Shown in pieces: positions 33,925 to 40,802 of a stretch of DNA of 64,000 nucleotides (position 1 is the stretch's first letter; every line of letters starts with the position of its first letter). The stretch comes from an uncultured Eubacterium sp. Its GTDB lineage: Bacteria > Bacillota > Clostridia > Lachnospirales > Lachnospiraceae. The stretch is from positions 13,621-77,620 of the forward strand of contig CAJUAU010000014.1 in NCBI GenBank assembly GCA_910584645.1. Direction: 5' to 3'. Both the position numbers and the translations under genes were made by a program. Below the pieces are notes generated by a model, which made no database searches, was not told the origin of the DNA, and saw nothing but the letters and a program-made list of their open reading frames with translations.

Positions 33925-34063
33925 TGATATACCCCGATATATAACTTTTAGAGAAAGTGATATAACTGCTATATAGCTTTTTTCCTTGATACAGAAAAGG
34001 GTATATCACTGTGATGTTGTTATGATATACCCGAATAATAACTTTCCACCAAAATGATATAGC
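33925..34063. repeat. Iteron-like array (TGATATAnC)
   Basis: TGATATACC, TGATATAAC, TGATATACC and TGATATAGC begin at 33925, 33958, 34023 and 34055. Spacings are 33, 65 and 32 bp, i.e. multiples of about 32.5 bp or three helical turns. A degenerate copy (TGATACAG) sits at 33987. Each copy is followed after ~7-8 nt by a second ATAnC half. A short open frame (33884-34141, minus) crosses the array but looks non-coding. Confidence 0.5.
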
Positions 34064-34130
34064 TGTTCTATACCATCCTCTATCCAAAGTCGAACCCAAG
34101 TTGGGAACAAACTTCTCCCCTTTTGGGTAC

Positions 34131-34168
34131 AAAAAAGACACTTACTAAATCAGCAAATGTCTTTTTTG
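34131..34168 (-). terminator. Terminator after the antitoxin gene
   Basis: Minus strand CAAAAAAGACA pairs with TGTCTTTTTTG around an ~18-nt loop, with the T-run in the descending arm. It starts 4 nt after the antitoxin stop, and can work in both directions. Confidence 0.7.
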
Positions 34169-34171
34169 AAA

Positions 34172-34345
34172 TTATGCTTTCACGCATTTACGTTCCTGAA
34201 GCATCTTCCTAATTCTTTCAGCCCCTTTTTTTGTGTCTGCAATAATTTCCTCCGGCGTCATCTGAATATGCCTCAATGAATTATATTCCCGAATCTTCCG
34301 AATATCATCAACATCAAACCTTTCACTTACTACCGGCTCACTCAT
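34172..34345 (-). CDS. Probable antitoxin of the PIN toxin
   Basis: 57 aa. Small, charged, helical protein; FDVDDIRKIREYNSLRHIQMTPEEIIADTKKGAERIRKMLQ suggests an antitoxin whose C-terminal helix binds the toxin. It overlaps the PIN gene by a few nt and follows it (toxin first, antitoxin second). The exact start is uncertain: GTG-ATG-ATG-ATG run together at 34354-34343, all in frame; the last ATG has AAGG at the best distance. The family is not recognised by name. Confidence 0.7.
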   Translation of the reverse strand: MSEPVVSERFDVDDIRKIREYNSLRHIQMTPEEIIADTKKGAERIRKMLQERKCVKA

Positions 34346-34823
34346 CATCATCACCTTCTTCCAGCAAAACAGAGGGTGGATAAATCAGCAAATCCTTATA
34401 TCCCTCAAGAGTTGTGATTACTTTTACACCCTTCACTGTCTTTACATTGACAATATGCTTAAAATTCCACGAAATAATAACATCGCACCCTGCAAGGATT
34501 GCAGCAGCTATATGCTGACAATCATCAAAACTTTTTTTCTTTAGTATGCCAAAATCTATAAACTTTCCGGCAAGTTCGATGGTATTGCTGTCCGTTTCCA
34601 CCTCGTGATATTCAATCTGGTCCAGATAGTCCAAAAGAATATTCAACTTCTCCTCACTGCACCTATCAATCTCCCTAAAAACAATATCTGACACATAAAC
34701 TTCATATACGCCTTGTTTGAACAATTCCCAAAGCGACAATGTATCCTGCATTTTTTCCGGAGCATCCTCCTGATACAAATAACTGACCACCGAAGTATCC
34801 AAATATACTTTCAGTCTATTCAT
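34338..34823 (-). CDS. PIN-domain toxin (VapC-like RNase)
   Basis: 161 aa. VYLDTSVVSYLYQ gives the first PIN aspartate (~residue 9), DDCQHIAAAILAGCD the later acidic residues (~100-114), and CDVIISWNFKHIVN is a frequent PIN segment. PIN toxins cleave tRNA or rRNA. The C-terminal tail is acidic (EEGDDDE) and its coding sequence overlaps the antitoxin start. GGGGGTG before ATG is a weak ribosome site. The pair likely stabilises the element. Confidence 0.88.
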   Translation of the reverse strand: MNRLKVYLDTSVVSYLYQEDAPEKMQDTLSLWELFKQGVYEVYVSDIVFREIDRCSEEKLNILLDYLDQIEYHEVETDSNTIELAGKFIDFGILKKKSFDDCQHIAAAILAGCDVIISWNFKHIVNVKTVKGVKVITTLEGYKDLLIYPPSVLLEEGDDDE

Positions 34824-34936
34824 CTGGCACCCCCGTTCCGTTTATAAACTGCTCTGCTTACTCTTATTATACCTTTTTACTGCCAGAAGTACAACAAAAG
34901 TTTTATAATATTATCGTATTGAAGCTCTTTTCAATC

Positions 34937-34954
34937 TGTGTAATTCCTGTGTAA
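34937..34954. repeat. Right integrase arm-type sites (TGTGTAA x2)
   Basis: TGTGTAA at 34937 and 34948, spaced 11 bp, matching the four sites inside the left end. They lie about 60-80 bp inside the right att core. The remaining sequence between the PIN gene and the att core (34824-35014) has no gene. Confidence 0.6.
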
Positions 34955-35014
34955 ATTTCCGTCCTCAATCTCCCTACATCCCCAAAAACAAGCCTTTTCC
35001 TCTCCCAACAACCA

Positions 35015-35033
35015 CTTACGGTTTTGTAAGGTT
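35015..35033. repeat. att core, right copy
   Basis: CTTACGGTTTTGTAAGGTT, identical to 21575-21593. Sequence right of it (35034-35106) should be the original chromosomal neighbour of the bceA-like promoter; it contains a small inverted repeat (CTACA-aaagac-TGTAG) and no gene. Confidence 0.8.
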
Positions 35034-35106
35034 CAGAATGTTATAGTATCTTTGCAAATATCTACAAAAGACTGTAGACAGAAAAGGAACTAGCTTTCTT
35101 CTCCCA

Positions 35107-35829
35107 TCATTCCGCCAGATACACATATCCGAAATGGTACTGTGAAGACGAGATAACCTGTTTCAAATTTGCATCACTGCTCCGAATTTTCAACATCCTA
35201 GCTGTCAGATTATTTTCTTGGCGGATGTCCTTTATCTTGATCCATATTTTTGCCTTTTCACTTTCACCAAACTCTTTCGGAATGCAAGCCGCATCACCTG
35301 GGCACAACGACAGCTCCTTTTCCGACTGAATTTCAAGCACAGTAGCCGCATAGCAAATGTCATTATATGCATCTGCTATAGCAAACAATATTGTGACTTT
35401 CTCCCCCTTCTTCGCAAATTGGTTATAATATTTGACTTTATTTTTGTCCATCCCCATGTGCAGGGAATTTGTGGAGAACCAAGTGTAACCGCATCCGTTT
35501 TCCTTTTCATTCCTCTGATATGCCTTAATGGTTTCATGACCATCAATCATATTCCCGTTAATATCGTAGCTAAAGCTAAGTTTCATAAAAATATAATCAT
35601 TAAAGGCTCTGGAGTCTCTCCTTTCCAACAGTTCCTGCTTTGCCACCTCGACACCGAGGTATTTTTTCTTCAATTCCATATATAATTCCTCATCCTGACA
35701 GATCATATAAATTTCCATCATATCTGAAAGAGCCGCCGTTTTCGTAATTCCCTTGATTTTCACGAATTCATCAAAAACCTGCATCGTTCTCCCGTCCGCA
35801 CCTATTGAAACATATCCTGGTCTTCCCAT
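35107..35829 (-). CDS. Unknown protein with ribbon-helix-helix-like N-terminus
   Basis: 240 aa. Not recognised. The first ~50 residues (MGRPGYVSIGADGRTMQVFDEFVKIKGITKTAALSDMMEIYM in part) look like an RHH DNA-binding domain: a short β-strand then two helices. The C-terminal ~150 residues include GYTWFSTNSLHMGMDK, KGEKVTILFAIAD and CYAATVLEIQS, reminiscent of PUA/EVE-like β-barrels, but this is a guess. AGGAGGG lies 8 nt before the ATG at 35829; an in-frame ATG 21 nt upstream is too close to the ribosome site. Its promoter is flanked by two identical 12-bp repeats, which suggests autoregulation. Confidence 0.75.
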   Translation of the reverse strand: MGRPGYVSIGADGRTMQVFDEFVKIKGITKTAALSDMMEIYMICQDEELYMELKKKYLGVEVAKQELLERRDSRAFNDYIFMKLSFSYDINGNMIDGHETIKAYQRNEKENGCGYTWFSTNSLHMGMDKNKVKYYNQFAKKGEKVTILFAIADAYNDICYAATVLEIQSEKELSLCPGDAACIPKEFGESEKAKIWIKIKDIRQENNLTARMLKIRSSDANLKQVISSSQYHFGYVYLAE

Positions 35830-35848
35830 ATGTAATACCCTCCTTTTC

Positions 35849-35919
35849 AAAATGTACCAACTTTTTCTATAAGAGCATTATATAATTCAAATTACAATTT
35901 GTCAAGAAAAATGTACCAA
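35849..35919. repeat. Two 12-bp direct repeats flanking the promoter, probable operators
   Basis: AAAATGTACCAA occurs at 35849-35860 (downstream of the -10) and 35908-35919 (directly upstream of the -35), same orientation, 59 bp apart. The layout brackets the promoter, as expected for looping or cooperative repression by the RHH-like product. Confidence 0.65.
35877..35905 (-). promoter_or_regulatory. Consensus σA promoter of the RHH-like gene
   Basis: Minus strand: TTGACA (35905-35900), exactly 17 nt, TATAAT (35882-35877). A full-consensus promoter normally needs repression, in agreement with the flanking repeats. Confidence 0.85.
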
Positions 35920-35984
35920 AAATCTCTAAAAGAGAGAGCCACTTAGACTCCTTAATTCTTTTCCCCCCTTTTTCTCCACTCCCA

Positions 35985-36800
35985 TCACAGCCCCAGCGCG
36001 TCCATCTGCTCCCGGATCTCCTCCCCAGTGCGCATGGTGTAGATCCTCGTGGTCTCCAGGGAGTTGTGGCCCAGGATATTTGCCAGTGCCGTGATATCTC
36101 CACACTTATTGATGTAGGTCTTGGCAAAAAAATGACGGAAGGAGTGGGGATGGGCCTTTGCCTTATCCACCCCTGCCCTGTCGGCGATCTTCATAAGCAT
36201 CTGCCACACAGCGCTGCGGGACAGGACACCGCCTTTCGTCCCAGTAAAAATAGCTCCCCGGCAGATGTTTCTTTTATGGCAGTATTCCATTAAAATATTC
36301 TGAAGTCCGGGAGAAATAAAGATCTCCCGGTATTTTCCCTTATTGTACACAACGCCCCGCCCATGTCTGACATTTTCCACTGTTATATACCTCAGCTCCC
36401 CTACCCGGATTCCCGTCCCGGCAAGTACTTTCATTATATAGTAATATTTCTCGCGCCCGGTTTCTCTGGCATAATCTAACATCATCCTGTAATCCTCATC
36501 GGAAATGACATTGTCCAGCACAAACATTTTCTTGAGCTTCTTAGTATGAATTTTCATGTCCTCATTTCCGCTCCATTTCAGATAACTGTTAATGGCGATT
36601 GCATACAAATTTACTGTGGCCGGTTTATACTGTCTCTTTAACCTCTCCACATAACGTTCCACCACGCTTTTGTTTTCAGGGAATTTACCGCAGGTTTCCA
36701 CAAAGCGCTGCGCCTGACGTATATAAGTAGAAATTGTACTTTTTTCTTTGTTCTCTGCAGCCAAAAAGTCCCTGTACGCTTCCATCCATTTATCTTTCAT
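35985..36800 (-). CDS. XerC/D-like tyrosine recombinase
   Basis: 271 aa. An N-terminal SAM-like core-binding domain (~1-95: AYRDFLAAENKEKSTISTYIRQAQRF) precedes the catalytic domain with Arg in GTGIRVGELRYI, Lys in GKYRE, HSFRHFFAK (HxxR), GHNS, and nucleophile Tyr in TRIYTM. All catalytic residues are present. The start at 36800 follows GGAGCG; an upstream in-frame start lacks one. It lacks the arm-binding domain seen in the Tn916-type integrase, so it may act on a simple site such as an invertible segment or a dimer-resolution site. No matching inverted repeats were found nearby. Confidence 0.9.
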   Translation of the reverse strand: MKDKWMEAYRDFLAAENKEKSTISTYIRQAQRFVETCGKFPENKSVVERYVERLKRQYKPATVNLYAIAINSYLKWSGNEDMKIHTKKLKKMFVLDNVISDEDYRMMLDYARETGREKYYYIMKVLAGTGIRVGELRYITVENVRHGRGVVYNKGKYREIFISPGLQNILMEYCHKRNICRGAIFTGTKGGVLSRSAVWQMLMKIADRAGVDKAKAHPHSFRHFFAKTYINKCGDITALANILGHNSLETTRIYTMRTGEEIREQMDALGL

Positions 36801-36904
36801 TGTGCACGCTCCATTTCTATCACTAAAAGTATAATAACACAAACTAAAACCTGCATTTTCCCCGTATACCTAAGGTGCATGTCTTTTTTGTCAAAAGCAG
36901 GAAA

Positions 36905-36943
36905 AAGGCTGGTACAGCTTTGTTTCCAAACAGCACCAGCCTT
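36905..36943 (-). terminator. Strong terminator of the DUF2589-CHAP operon
   Basis: Minus strand AAGGCTGGTGCTGTTTG pairs with AAAGCTGTACCAGCCTT (outer 9 bp perfect) and is followed by TTTTCC. It lies 20 nt after the CHAP gene stop. Confidence 0.9.
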
Positions 36944-36962
36944 ACTTCCTTACGAAACCCGT

Positions 36963-37463
36963 TTATGTATCATATTTAGGCCGGATGATGCACCGGATGA
37001 GGCTTACGCTCCGGGTCCGTTTCATCACCATTCCTCCATTGCTGTTATTCCCTGTGCCAGTATTTCCCTCGATCGTCGTATAGGTTCCATCATTATTATT
37101 CTTTAAAATAATCCCGATGTGGCAGGACCTTCCGCTATGTGTAAAGTCAAATAGCACAAGATCACCTTTTTTCCCTTTGTTCTTATTGCTCACCGCCAGC
37201 TTTTTGTTTTTTCCCCAGCTCTCCACGGCAGCACAGAGCGCTGTTTTCTTACCGTCATAGAACAGTTTGGAAGCTCCACACATCCGGAACACGTCCCATA
37301 CAAAAGCACAGCACCATGGATAGGCCGGTCCTTTTACCTCATGGCCATAATAATGAGTATTGAAAATTACATTGTTGCTGTTTGCCGGGGATTCCTTTAC
37401 TCCCTCAAACTTTTTTGCCTGCGCAATGATCACGTCAGGCGTTATTTTCTTCTTTTCTACCAT
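36963..37463 (-). CDS. CHAP-domain peptidoglycan hydrolase
   Basis: 166 aa. A CHAP amidase/endopeptidase cleaving peptidoglycan cross-links or stem peptides. The catalytic Cys is in YPWCCAFVWDVFRMCGAS (~50), His in SCHIGIILKN (~112), and the following acidic/Asn residue in TIEGNTG. No signal peptide or anchoring domain is present, unlike secreted autolysins, so export would need a holin, lysis or a dedicated system. It lies 2 nt after the DUF4231 membrane protein gene and ends the operon. Confidence 0.85.
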   Translation of the reverse strand: MVEKKKITPDVIIAQAKKFEGVKESPANSNNVIFNTHYYGHEVKGPAYPWCCAFVWDVFRMCGASKLFYDGKKTALCAAVESWGKNKKLAVSNKNKGKKGDLVLFDFTHSGRSCHIGIILKNNNDGTYTTIEGNTGTGNNSNGGMVMKRTRSVSLIRCIIRPKYDT

Positions 37464-37465
37464 AC

Positions 37466-37993
37466 TTATTCCTCCTCCTGCTCATCTTCGATGGAAGAAT
37501 CCTCGTCTTCCTGCTTCTTCATCTCCAGCTGGGACCAGCTTCTATTTTCCTTTGCAGCAATATCCTCTATTTTTTCAAGAAAATTACTGTCCCGCAGCCC
37601 AGGATCGCTGTAATCGCCAATCTCTGCCATGTAATAAACCGCCTCACACTTTATCTGTTCGGCACAGCCCCGGTATCCCACTGATTTTTCACGCCATTTG
37701 TAAAGGCTCCCGAGTCCGCTGGCAATGGCAGCAATAGCTGAGATAACGGAAATTGTTACTTTGCAGAAAACGTGCATCCCCTCAAAATCCTGAATATCAT
37801 TGAAAACAATGACAAATGTCGGAAGAACAAGCCCCAGCAGGCTGATCACATGATAGCGGAATTTATATTTGTGATACATGACCATATACCATTCCAAATA
37901 GCCAAACAGGCATTTTTTAACATAATCATTGGTGATATATTCATCCGCCATCTCCAGAAATTCCATATCATTGTTATAACTATAACTTCTCAT
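37466..37993 (-). CDS. DUF4231/SLATT-like two-TM membrane protein
   Basis: 175 aa. Two TM helices (~residues 45-62 and ~75-95) are flanked by a helical cytoplasmic part; the stretch SAIAAIASGLGSLYKWREKSVGYRGCAEQIKCE matches DUF4231, a SLATT-superfamily membrane domain. SLATT proteins have been proposed as membrane-perturbing effectors in bacterial conflict systems. The C-terminus is very acidic (EDEDSSIEDEQEEE). Start at 37993 follows AGGAGAGG. Next to the CHAP hydrolase, which suggests they act together at the envelope. Confidence 0.75.
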   Translation of the reverse strand: MRSYSYNNDMEFLEMADEYITNDYVKKCLFGYLEWYMVMYHKYKFRYHVISLLGLVLPTFVIVFNDIQDFEGMHVFCKVTISVISAIAAIASGLGSLYKWREKSVGYRGCAEQIKCEAVYYMAEIGDYSDPGLRDSNFLEKIEDIAAKENRSWSQLEMKKQEDEDSSIEDEQEEE

Positions 37994-38044
37994 ATCATTT
38001 CCTCTCCTCATAATCTTACATTCGTATCTGACCTGCCTGCAGCC

Positions 38045-38314
38045 TCAATCTGCTGCAAGCCATGGAGGCTTTCTGGTGAAGCCCACATGGTACACTACAT
38101 ACTGCATGACTACCTGGTGCTCTCCTATGTTCAGGATATAAAAATTTTTTTCCTGGGCAATGATTTTTCCCTTCGGGAACTCACTCAGACACCGGTTCAA
38201 AAGCTCTGTCTGCTTCCTGTAATGCTCCTCATCCGGCTGTTTTTCCGGATTATCATTTCCCACTATGATGCGGTGGACATACCCTACATCCGCCACAGAA
38301 AATGTCTCCGCCAT
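38045..38314 (-). CDS. Hypothetical 89-aa protein
   Basis: 89 aa; not recognised. It has a mixed α/β look: VGYVHRIIVGND, a charged helix (PDEEHYRKQTELLNRCLSEF), then β-strands (GKIIAQEKNFYILNIGEHQVVMQYVVYHVGF). No signal or membrane segment. GGAGGTAAATT upstream of ATG supports translation. It is the middle gene of the DUF2589-to-CHAP operon, 27 nt after the second DUF2589 gene and 51 nt before the DUF4231 gene; co-transcription suggests it belongs to the same system. Confidence 0.7.
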   Translation of the reverse strand: MAETFSVADVGYVHRIIVGNDNPEKQPDEEHYRKQTELLNRCLSEFPKGKIIAQEKNFYILNIGEHQVVMQYVVYHVGFTRKPPWLAAD

Positions 38315-38341
38315 AATTTACCTCCATCATTTACAGATTAT

Positions 38342-38980
38342 TTATGTTTTTTTATTGTCCTCTGGTTTAGACTGTTTTTCAGTCTTACCATCGTTTCCCA
38401 CCGCCTCGATCTTCGCCGGCGCACTCGCTGTAGAAAGAATATCCAGTACCTTAGCCAGGCCCTCTGGCATTCCCGAATCCTTGGCATGCACTTCTACATG
38501 ATACTTCGCTGAATTATCGCTCTTCCTCGTATTGCTCTGATGGGCGGAAACCGACCCTTTAATGCTGACACTTGCACCAAAAAATCCCGCTTTAGCCTCT
38601 GCCTCTACCTTCTCATCTGCCGAGCTTTCACTGCTGACAGAAGATTTTACTTCCATATCAAAAGTTACATTAACGTCATCTACTGAGAGAGCAGGGATCT
38701 TCACGATAGATAGAAGCGGAACACTTAAATTTACCTTTTCCATGCCGATTCCCTTTCCATCTCCCGCCGTGGACGGTCTCTGGAAAGAAAAATCTACCGT
38801 TCTTACCTTTCTAACCCCACTGGTATTTGCAGCATCCATACCTACATTCTGGATAAAATCCGATGTCGCTTTTGCCATCATGATCTGGGCGTCACAGGCC
38901 GCTTTTAACGGTCCGCCGATCAATGCCCCCATATCCAGTCCGCTGAACTGATCCTGCACCTTCACCAAATCATTTGCCAT
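38342..38980 (-). CDS. DUF2589 family protein (longer copy)
   Basis: 212 aa. The motif FSGLDMGALIGGPLKAACDAQIMMAKATSDFI and the β segment VNLSVPLLSIVKIPALSVDDVNVTFDMEV (quoted in part) are typical of DUF2589. The second half is Ser/Lys-rich with VSIKGSVSAHQSNTRKSDNSAKYHVEVHA, and the tail is low-complexity and charged. No function is established for the family. AAAGGAGGATATC precedes the ATG. It follows a shorter paralogue by 74 nt. Confidence 0.8.
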   Translation of the reverse strand: MANDLVKVQDQFSGLDMGALIGGPLKAACDAQIMMAKATSDFIQNVGMDAANTSGVRKVRTVDFSFQRPSTAGDGKGIGMEKVNLSVPLLSIVKIPALSVDDVNVTFDMEVKSSVSSESSADEKVEAEAKAGFFGASVSIKGSVSAHQSNTRKSDNSAKYHVEVHAKDSGMPEGLAKVLDILSTASAPAKIEAVGNDGKTEKQSKPEDNKKT

Positions 38981-39054
38981 GATATCCTCCTTTCCTGCAC
39001 ATATACCTGTGCATATCATGAATTATTTATAGAAAAGACTCTCCCGCCAGCCCG

Positions 39055-39531
39055 CTACAACGATACCCGAATGAGCTCGTCCTGAATACGCAGGATCCCC
39101 TCCGGGGGATCCTGGGAAGAAAACTGCAGCGTAATATTGGCAAAATCCTCTGGATTCCTTTTGAGCCCTCCTCCTGGGAGATAACCGAGAAAAGAACCTT
39201 CTTTTTTATCTGTCCCAGTATTTTCCCCCGCCTTTTCCTCCAGCGGAACCTCTCCCGTGAGCCTGACCTTAAAATCTACTTTGATCCCGTCCAGTTTCAG
39301 AGATGATATGGGTACAAGGCACAGTTTTGGAATGGATACATCTTTATATGTTATCTTCCCATTATCATCAAACTGAGGCATACTAAGCGATATGCTAACT
39401 GGTTTATTCTCCGAATCAAAGAAACCTGATAACATTTCTATATGTTGTCTCTCTGCGAGCCGGCTGCACTGCAAAAAGGACTTCTGGATGGCCGCTACCA
39501 ATTCATCAAAATTCTGCTGTTTCACTCTCAT
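39055..39531 (-). CDS. DUF2589-like protein (shorter paralogue)
   Basis: 158 aa. The core YKDVSIPKLCLVPISSLKLDGIKVDFKVRL lines up with VNLSVPLLSIVKIPALSVDDVNVTFDMEV of the next gene, so the two are paralogues. The N-terminal helix QQNFDELVAAIQKSFLQCSRLAERQHIEML is shared in position. The tail ends ILRIQDELIRVSL. The start is uncertain: ATG at 39531 has AGGAG only 2 nt away, a GTG six nt further in is better spaced, and a GTG at 39552 is also in frame. Confidence 0.7.
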   Translation of the reverse strand: MRVKQQNFDELVAAIQKSFLQCSRLAERQHIEMLSGFFDSENKPVSISLSMPQFDDNGKITYKDVSIPKLCLVPISSLKLDGIKVDFKVRLTGEVPLEEKAGENTGTDKKEGSFLGYLPGGGLKRNPEDFANITLQFSSQDPPEGILRIQDELIRVSL

Positions 39532-39609
39532 TACTCCTTTCGGACTGCTCACGTACAGCCGGGCGGCATCGCCGCCGTGTACTGGCAGAAAAGTCTGTTT
39601 CTAACTTTT

Positions 39610-39753
39610 TTAATATTTCTCTCCTTTGAAAAAATCCGGCGTCACATCATCCACCATCTGGGAAGCCAGCGCCACGATCTGAGCCTCATCCTCACTTAAT
39701 CCCGCTTCGACCGCCATAGCTTTGACTAAATAATAATGAAAATTAATGTTCAT
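39610..39753 (-). CDS. Short DUF6765 N-terminal fragment
   Basis: 47 aa. MNINFHYYLVKAMAVEAGLS, followed by EDEAQIVALASQMVDD, matches the first ~40 residues of DUF6765 proteins, which are normally several hundred residues long and resemble zinc-dependent hydrolases of the phospholipase C/P1 nuclease type. Here it stops after FFKGEKY, and none of the downstream sequence resembles the rest of the family. GGGGGA lies 5 nt before the ATG, and a good promoter is 43 nt upstream. Either a remnant kept as leader of the DUF2589 operon or a functional mini-protein. Confidence 0.6.
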   Translation of the reverse strand: MNINFHYYLVKAMAVEAGLSEDEAQIVALASQMVDDVTPDFFKGEKY

Positions 39754-39795
39754 GTTTTCCCCCATTTCTATGCTGTTTTTAACTTTGTCCCCGGC

Positions 39796-39824
39796 TTTAT
39801 AAACATATTACAATATTGTGTTAA
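39796..39824 (-). promoter_or_regulatory. Promoter of the DUF2589-CHAP operon
   Basis: Minus strand: TTAACA (39824-39819), 17-nt spacer, TATAAA (39801-39796). The spacer contains an AATATTGTAATATT near-palindrome that could be an operator. Confidence 0.7.
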
Positions 39825-39861
39825 GCGCCCTTAAACGAAAAACAGGCTAAAACTTCAAAAT

Positions 39862-39909
39862 AAAAAAAGAAGGGTACATCAGAATTTCTTCCAATGACCC
39901 ACTTCTTTT
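39862..39909 (-). terminator. Terminator of the two-component/ABC operon
   Basis: Minus strand AAAAGAAG...GGGTCAT pairs with ATGTACCC...TTCTTTT (one bulge and one mismatch), followed by TTT TTATTTT. It starts 72 nt after the last gene of the 48.6-40 kb run. Confidence 0.65.
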
Positions 39910-39980
39910 AAAATTTATTGGTTTTTCCCTTGACAAAGTATTCATATTATTGTATTGCGTTAAGTACAAAGCCCCCCGGT

Positions 39981-40802
39981 TTATCTGCCCCAGCCCTTCT
40001 GCACCGCATGTTTCAAGGCAAAAATAGCGATAAGGCAGATCCCGGTGGAGAGTAGACCGTACTGTATATGAAGCAGTTTTGTCCCGATCTCATTCTCCTC
40101 TGTGATCACCGCCTCTTCATTTTCAATCTCGTACCCCAGTTTCCTTAACCGTTCCACATGCAGCCCATCCAGATCGTGCCTCTCAAACAACACTCTCAGA
40201 CCATAGGCCTCCCTTAGCAGCCGTCCCTCCGCTTCTGCAGTGCAAGTGAAGGCTTTCTCCTCCTGCCCATCCTCTTTCACCACGACCAGCTTCGCCGACT
40301 TATATGTCTCTGCCACGGAATAGCGGATATCCAGTCCAGTACTGGCATCTGCCGGTTTCAGGCTTTCTGCATCCATCAGATCCTCATTTTCTTCTGCGAT
40401 CCCCTGCAGCATCTCAGAAAATGCCGTCCCGTTCATATAAATCCGTTTTGTACCAGCAGGAAGTTTTATATCAAACAATTTCTCTATATAGTCCTGGGAC
40501 AGCAGACTACAGTTGACCGCGGTGCTCATTCCCCGGTACATCACTGTGATGGAAACTTCCATCTGACGGCTCACTCCTGCCACATCTGCCATCTGGGCCA
40601 GCTCATCCATCCGTTTTTGGGAAACCGTCCCCTCTCCCGTGAGCACATATTCTGCCGGCGTATTGACAAAACGGTAGATATCCCACGTGTGGTATATCAC
40701 ACTGGTAAAAAAAACGGCCGCTGCCAGTACAAAAAGGCAGATCACCTTTACTGTGTCGCTCTGTTTTCTGAGTCTTAGAAAGCTCTGGATCCTATTATTC
40801 AT
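39981..40802 (-). CDS. Membrane protein of unknown function in the ABC operon
   Basis: 273 aa. One TM near the N-terminus (~18-38), a ~200-residue extracytoplasmic region, and a C-terminal TM (~245-263) followed by a short basic tail. The outer region begins RFVNTPAEYVLTGEGTVSQKRMDELAQM and resembles MacB-like periplasmic modules in general style only. The coding sequence overlaps the end of the surface-protein gene by 8 nt. Probably an accessory subunit of the exporter. Family not recognised. Confidence 0.7.
   Translation of the reverse strand: MNNRIQSFLRLRKQSDTVKVICLFVLAAAVFFTSVIYHTWDIYRFVNTPAEYVLTGEGTVSQKRMDELAQMADVAGVSRQMEVSITVMYRGMSTAVNCSLLSQDYIEKLFDIKLPAGTKRIYMNGTAFSEMLQGIAEENEDLMDAESLKPADASTGLDIRYSVAETYKSAKLVVVKEDGQEEKAFTCTAEAEGRLLREAYGLRVLFERHDLDGLHVERLRKLGYEIENEEAVITEENEIGTKLLHIQYGLLSTGICLIAIFALKHAVQKGWGR

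Larger units (their letters stand above)
21575..35033. mobile_element. 13.4-kb integrative element with defence-like cargo
   Basis: Bounded by perfect 19-bp direct repeats (21575-21593 and 35015-35033). Integrase and excisionase genes lie at the left end. Four TGTGTAA-type sites inside the left end and two inside the right end are spaced 11, 22, 12 and 11 bp, as expected for integrase arm-binding sites. Cargo: a NERD-helicase pseudogene, a giant DEAH helicase, a 972-aa unknown protein and a PIN toxin-antitoxin pair. The cargo is visibly more AT-rich than the flanking chromosome. There are no conjugation or relaxase genes, but an oriT-like hairpin pair is present near 33.8 kb. Confidence 0.85.

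Noticed and set aside
33884..34141. 85-aa minus-strand frame across the iteron-like array
   Set aside because: Its translation follows the DNA repeats (Tyr/Ile/Ser-rich) and it has no ribosome site; the repeats explain the open frame.
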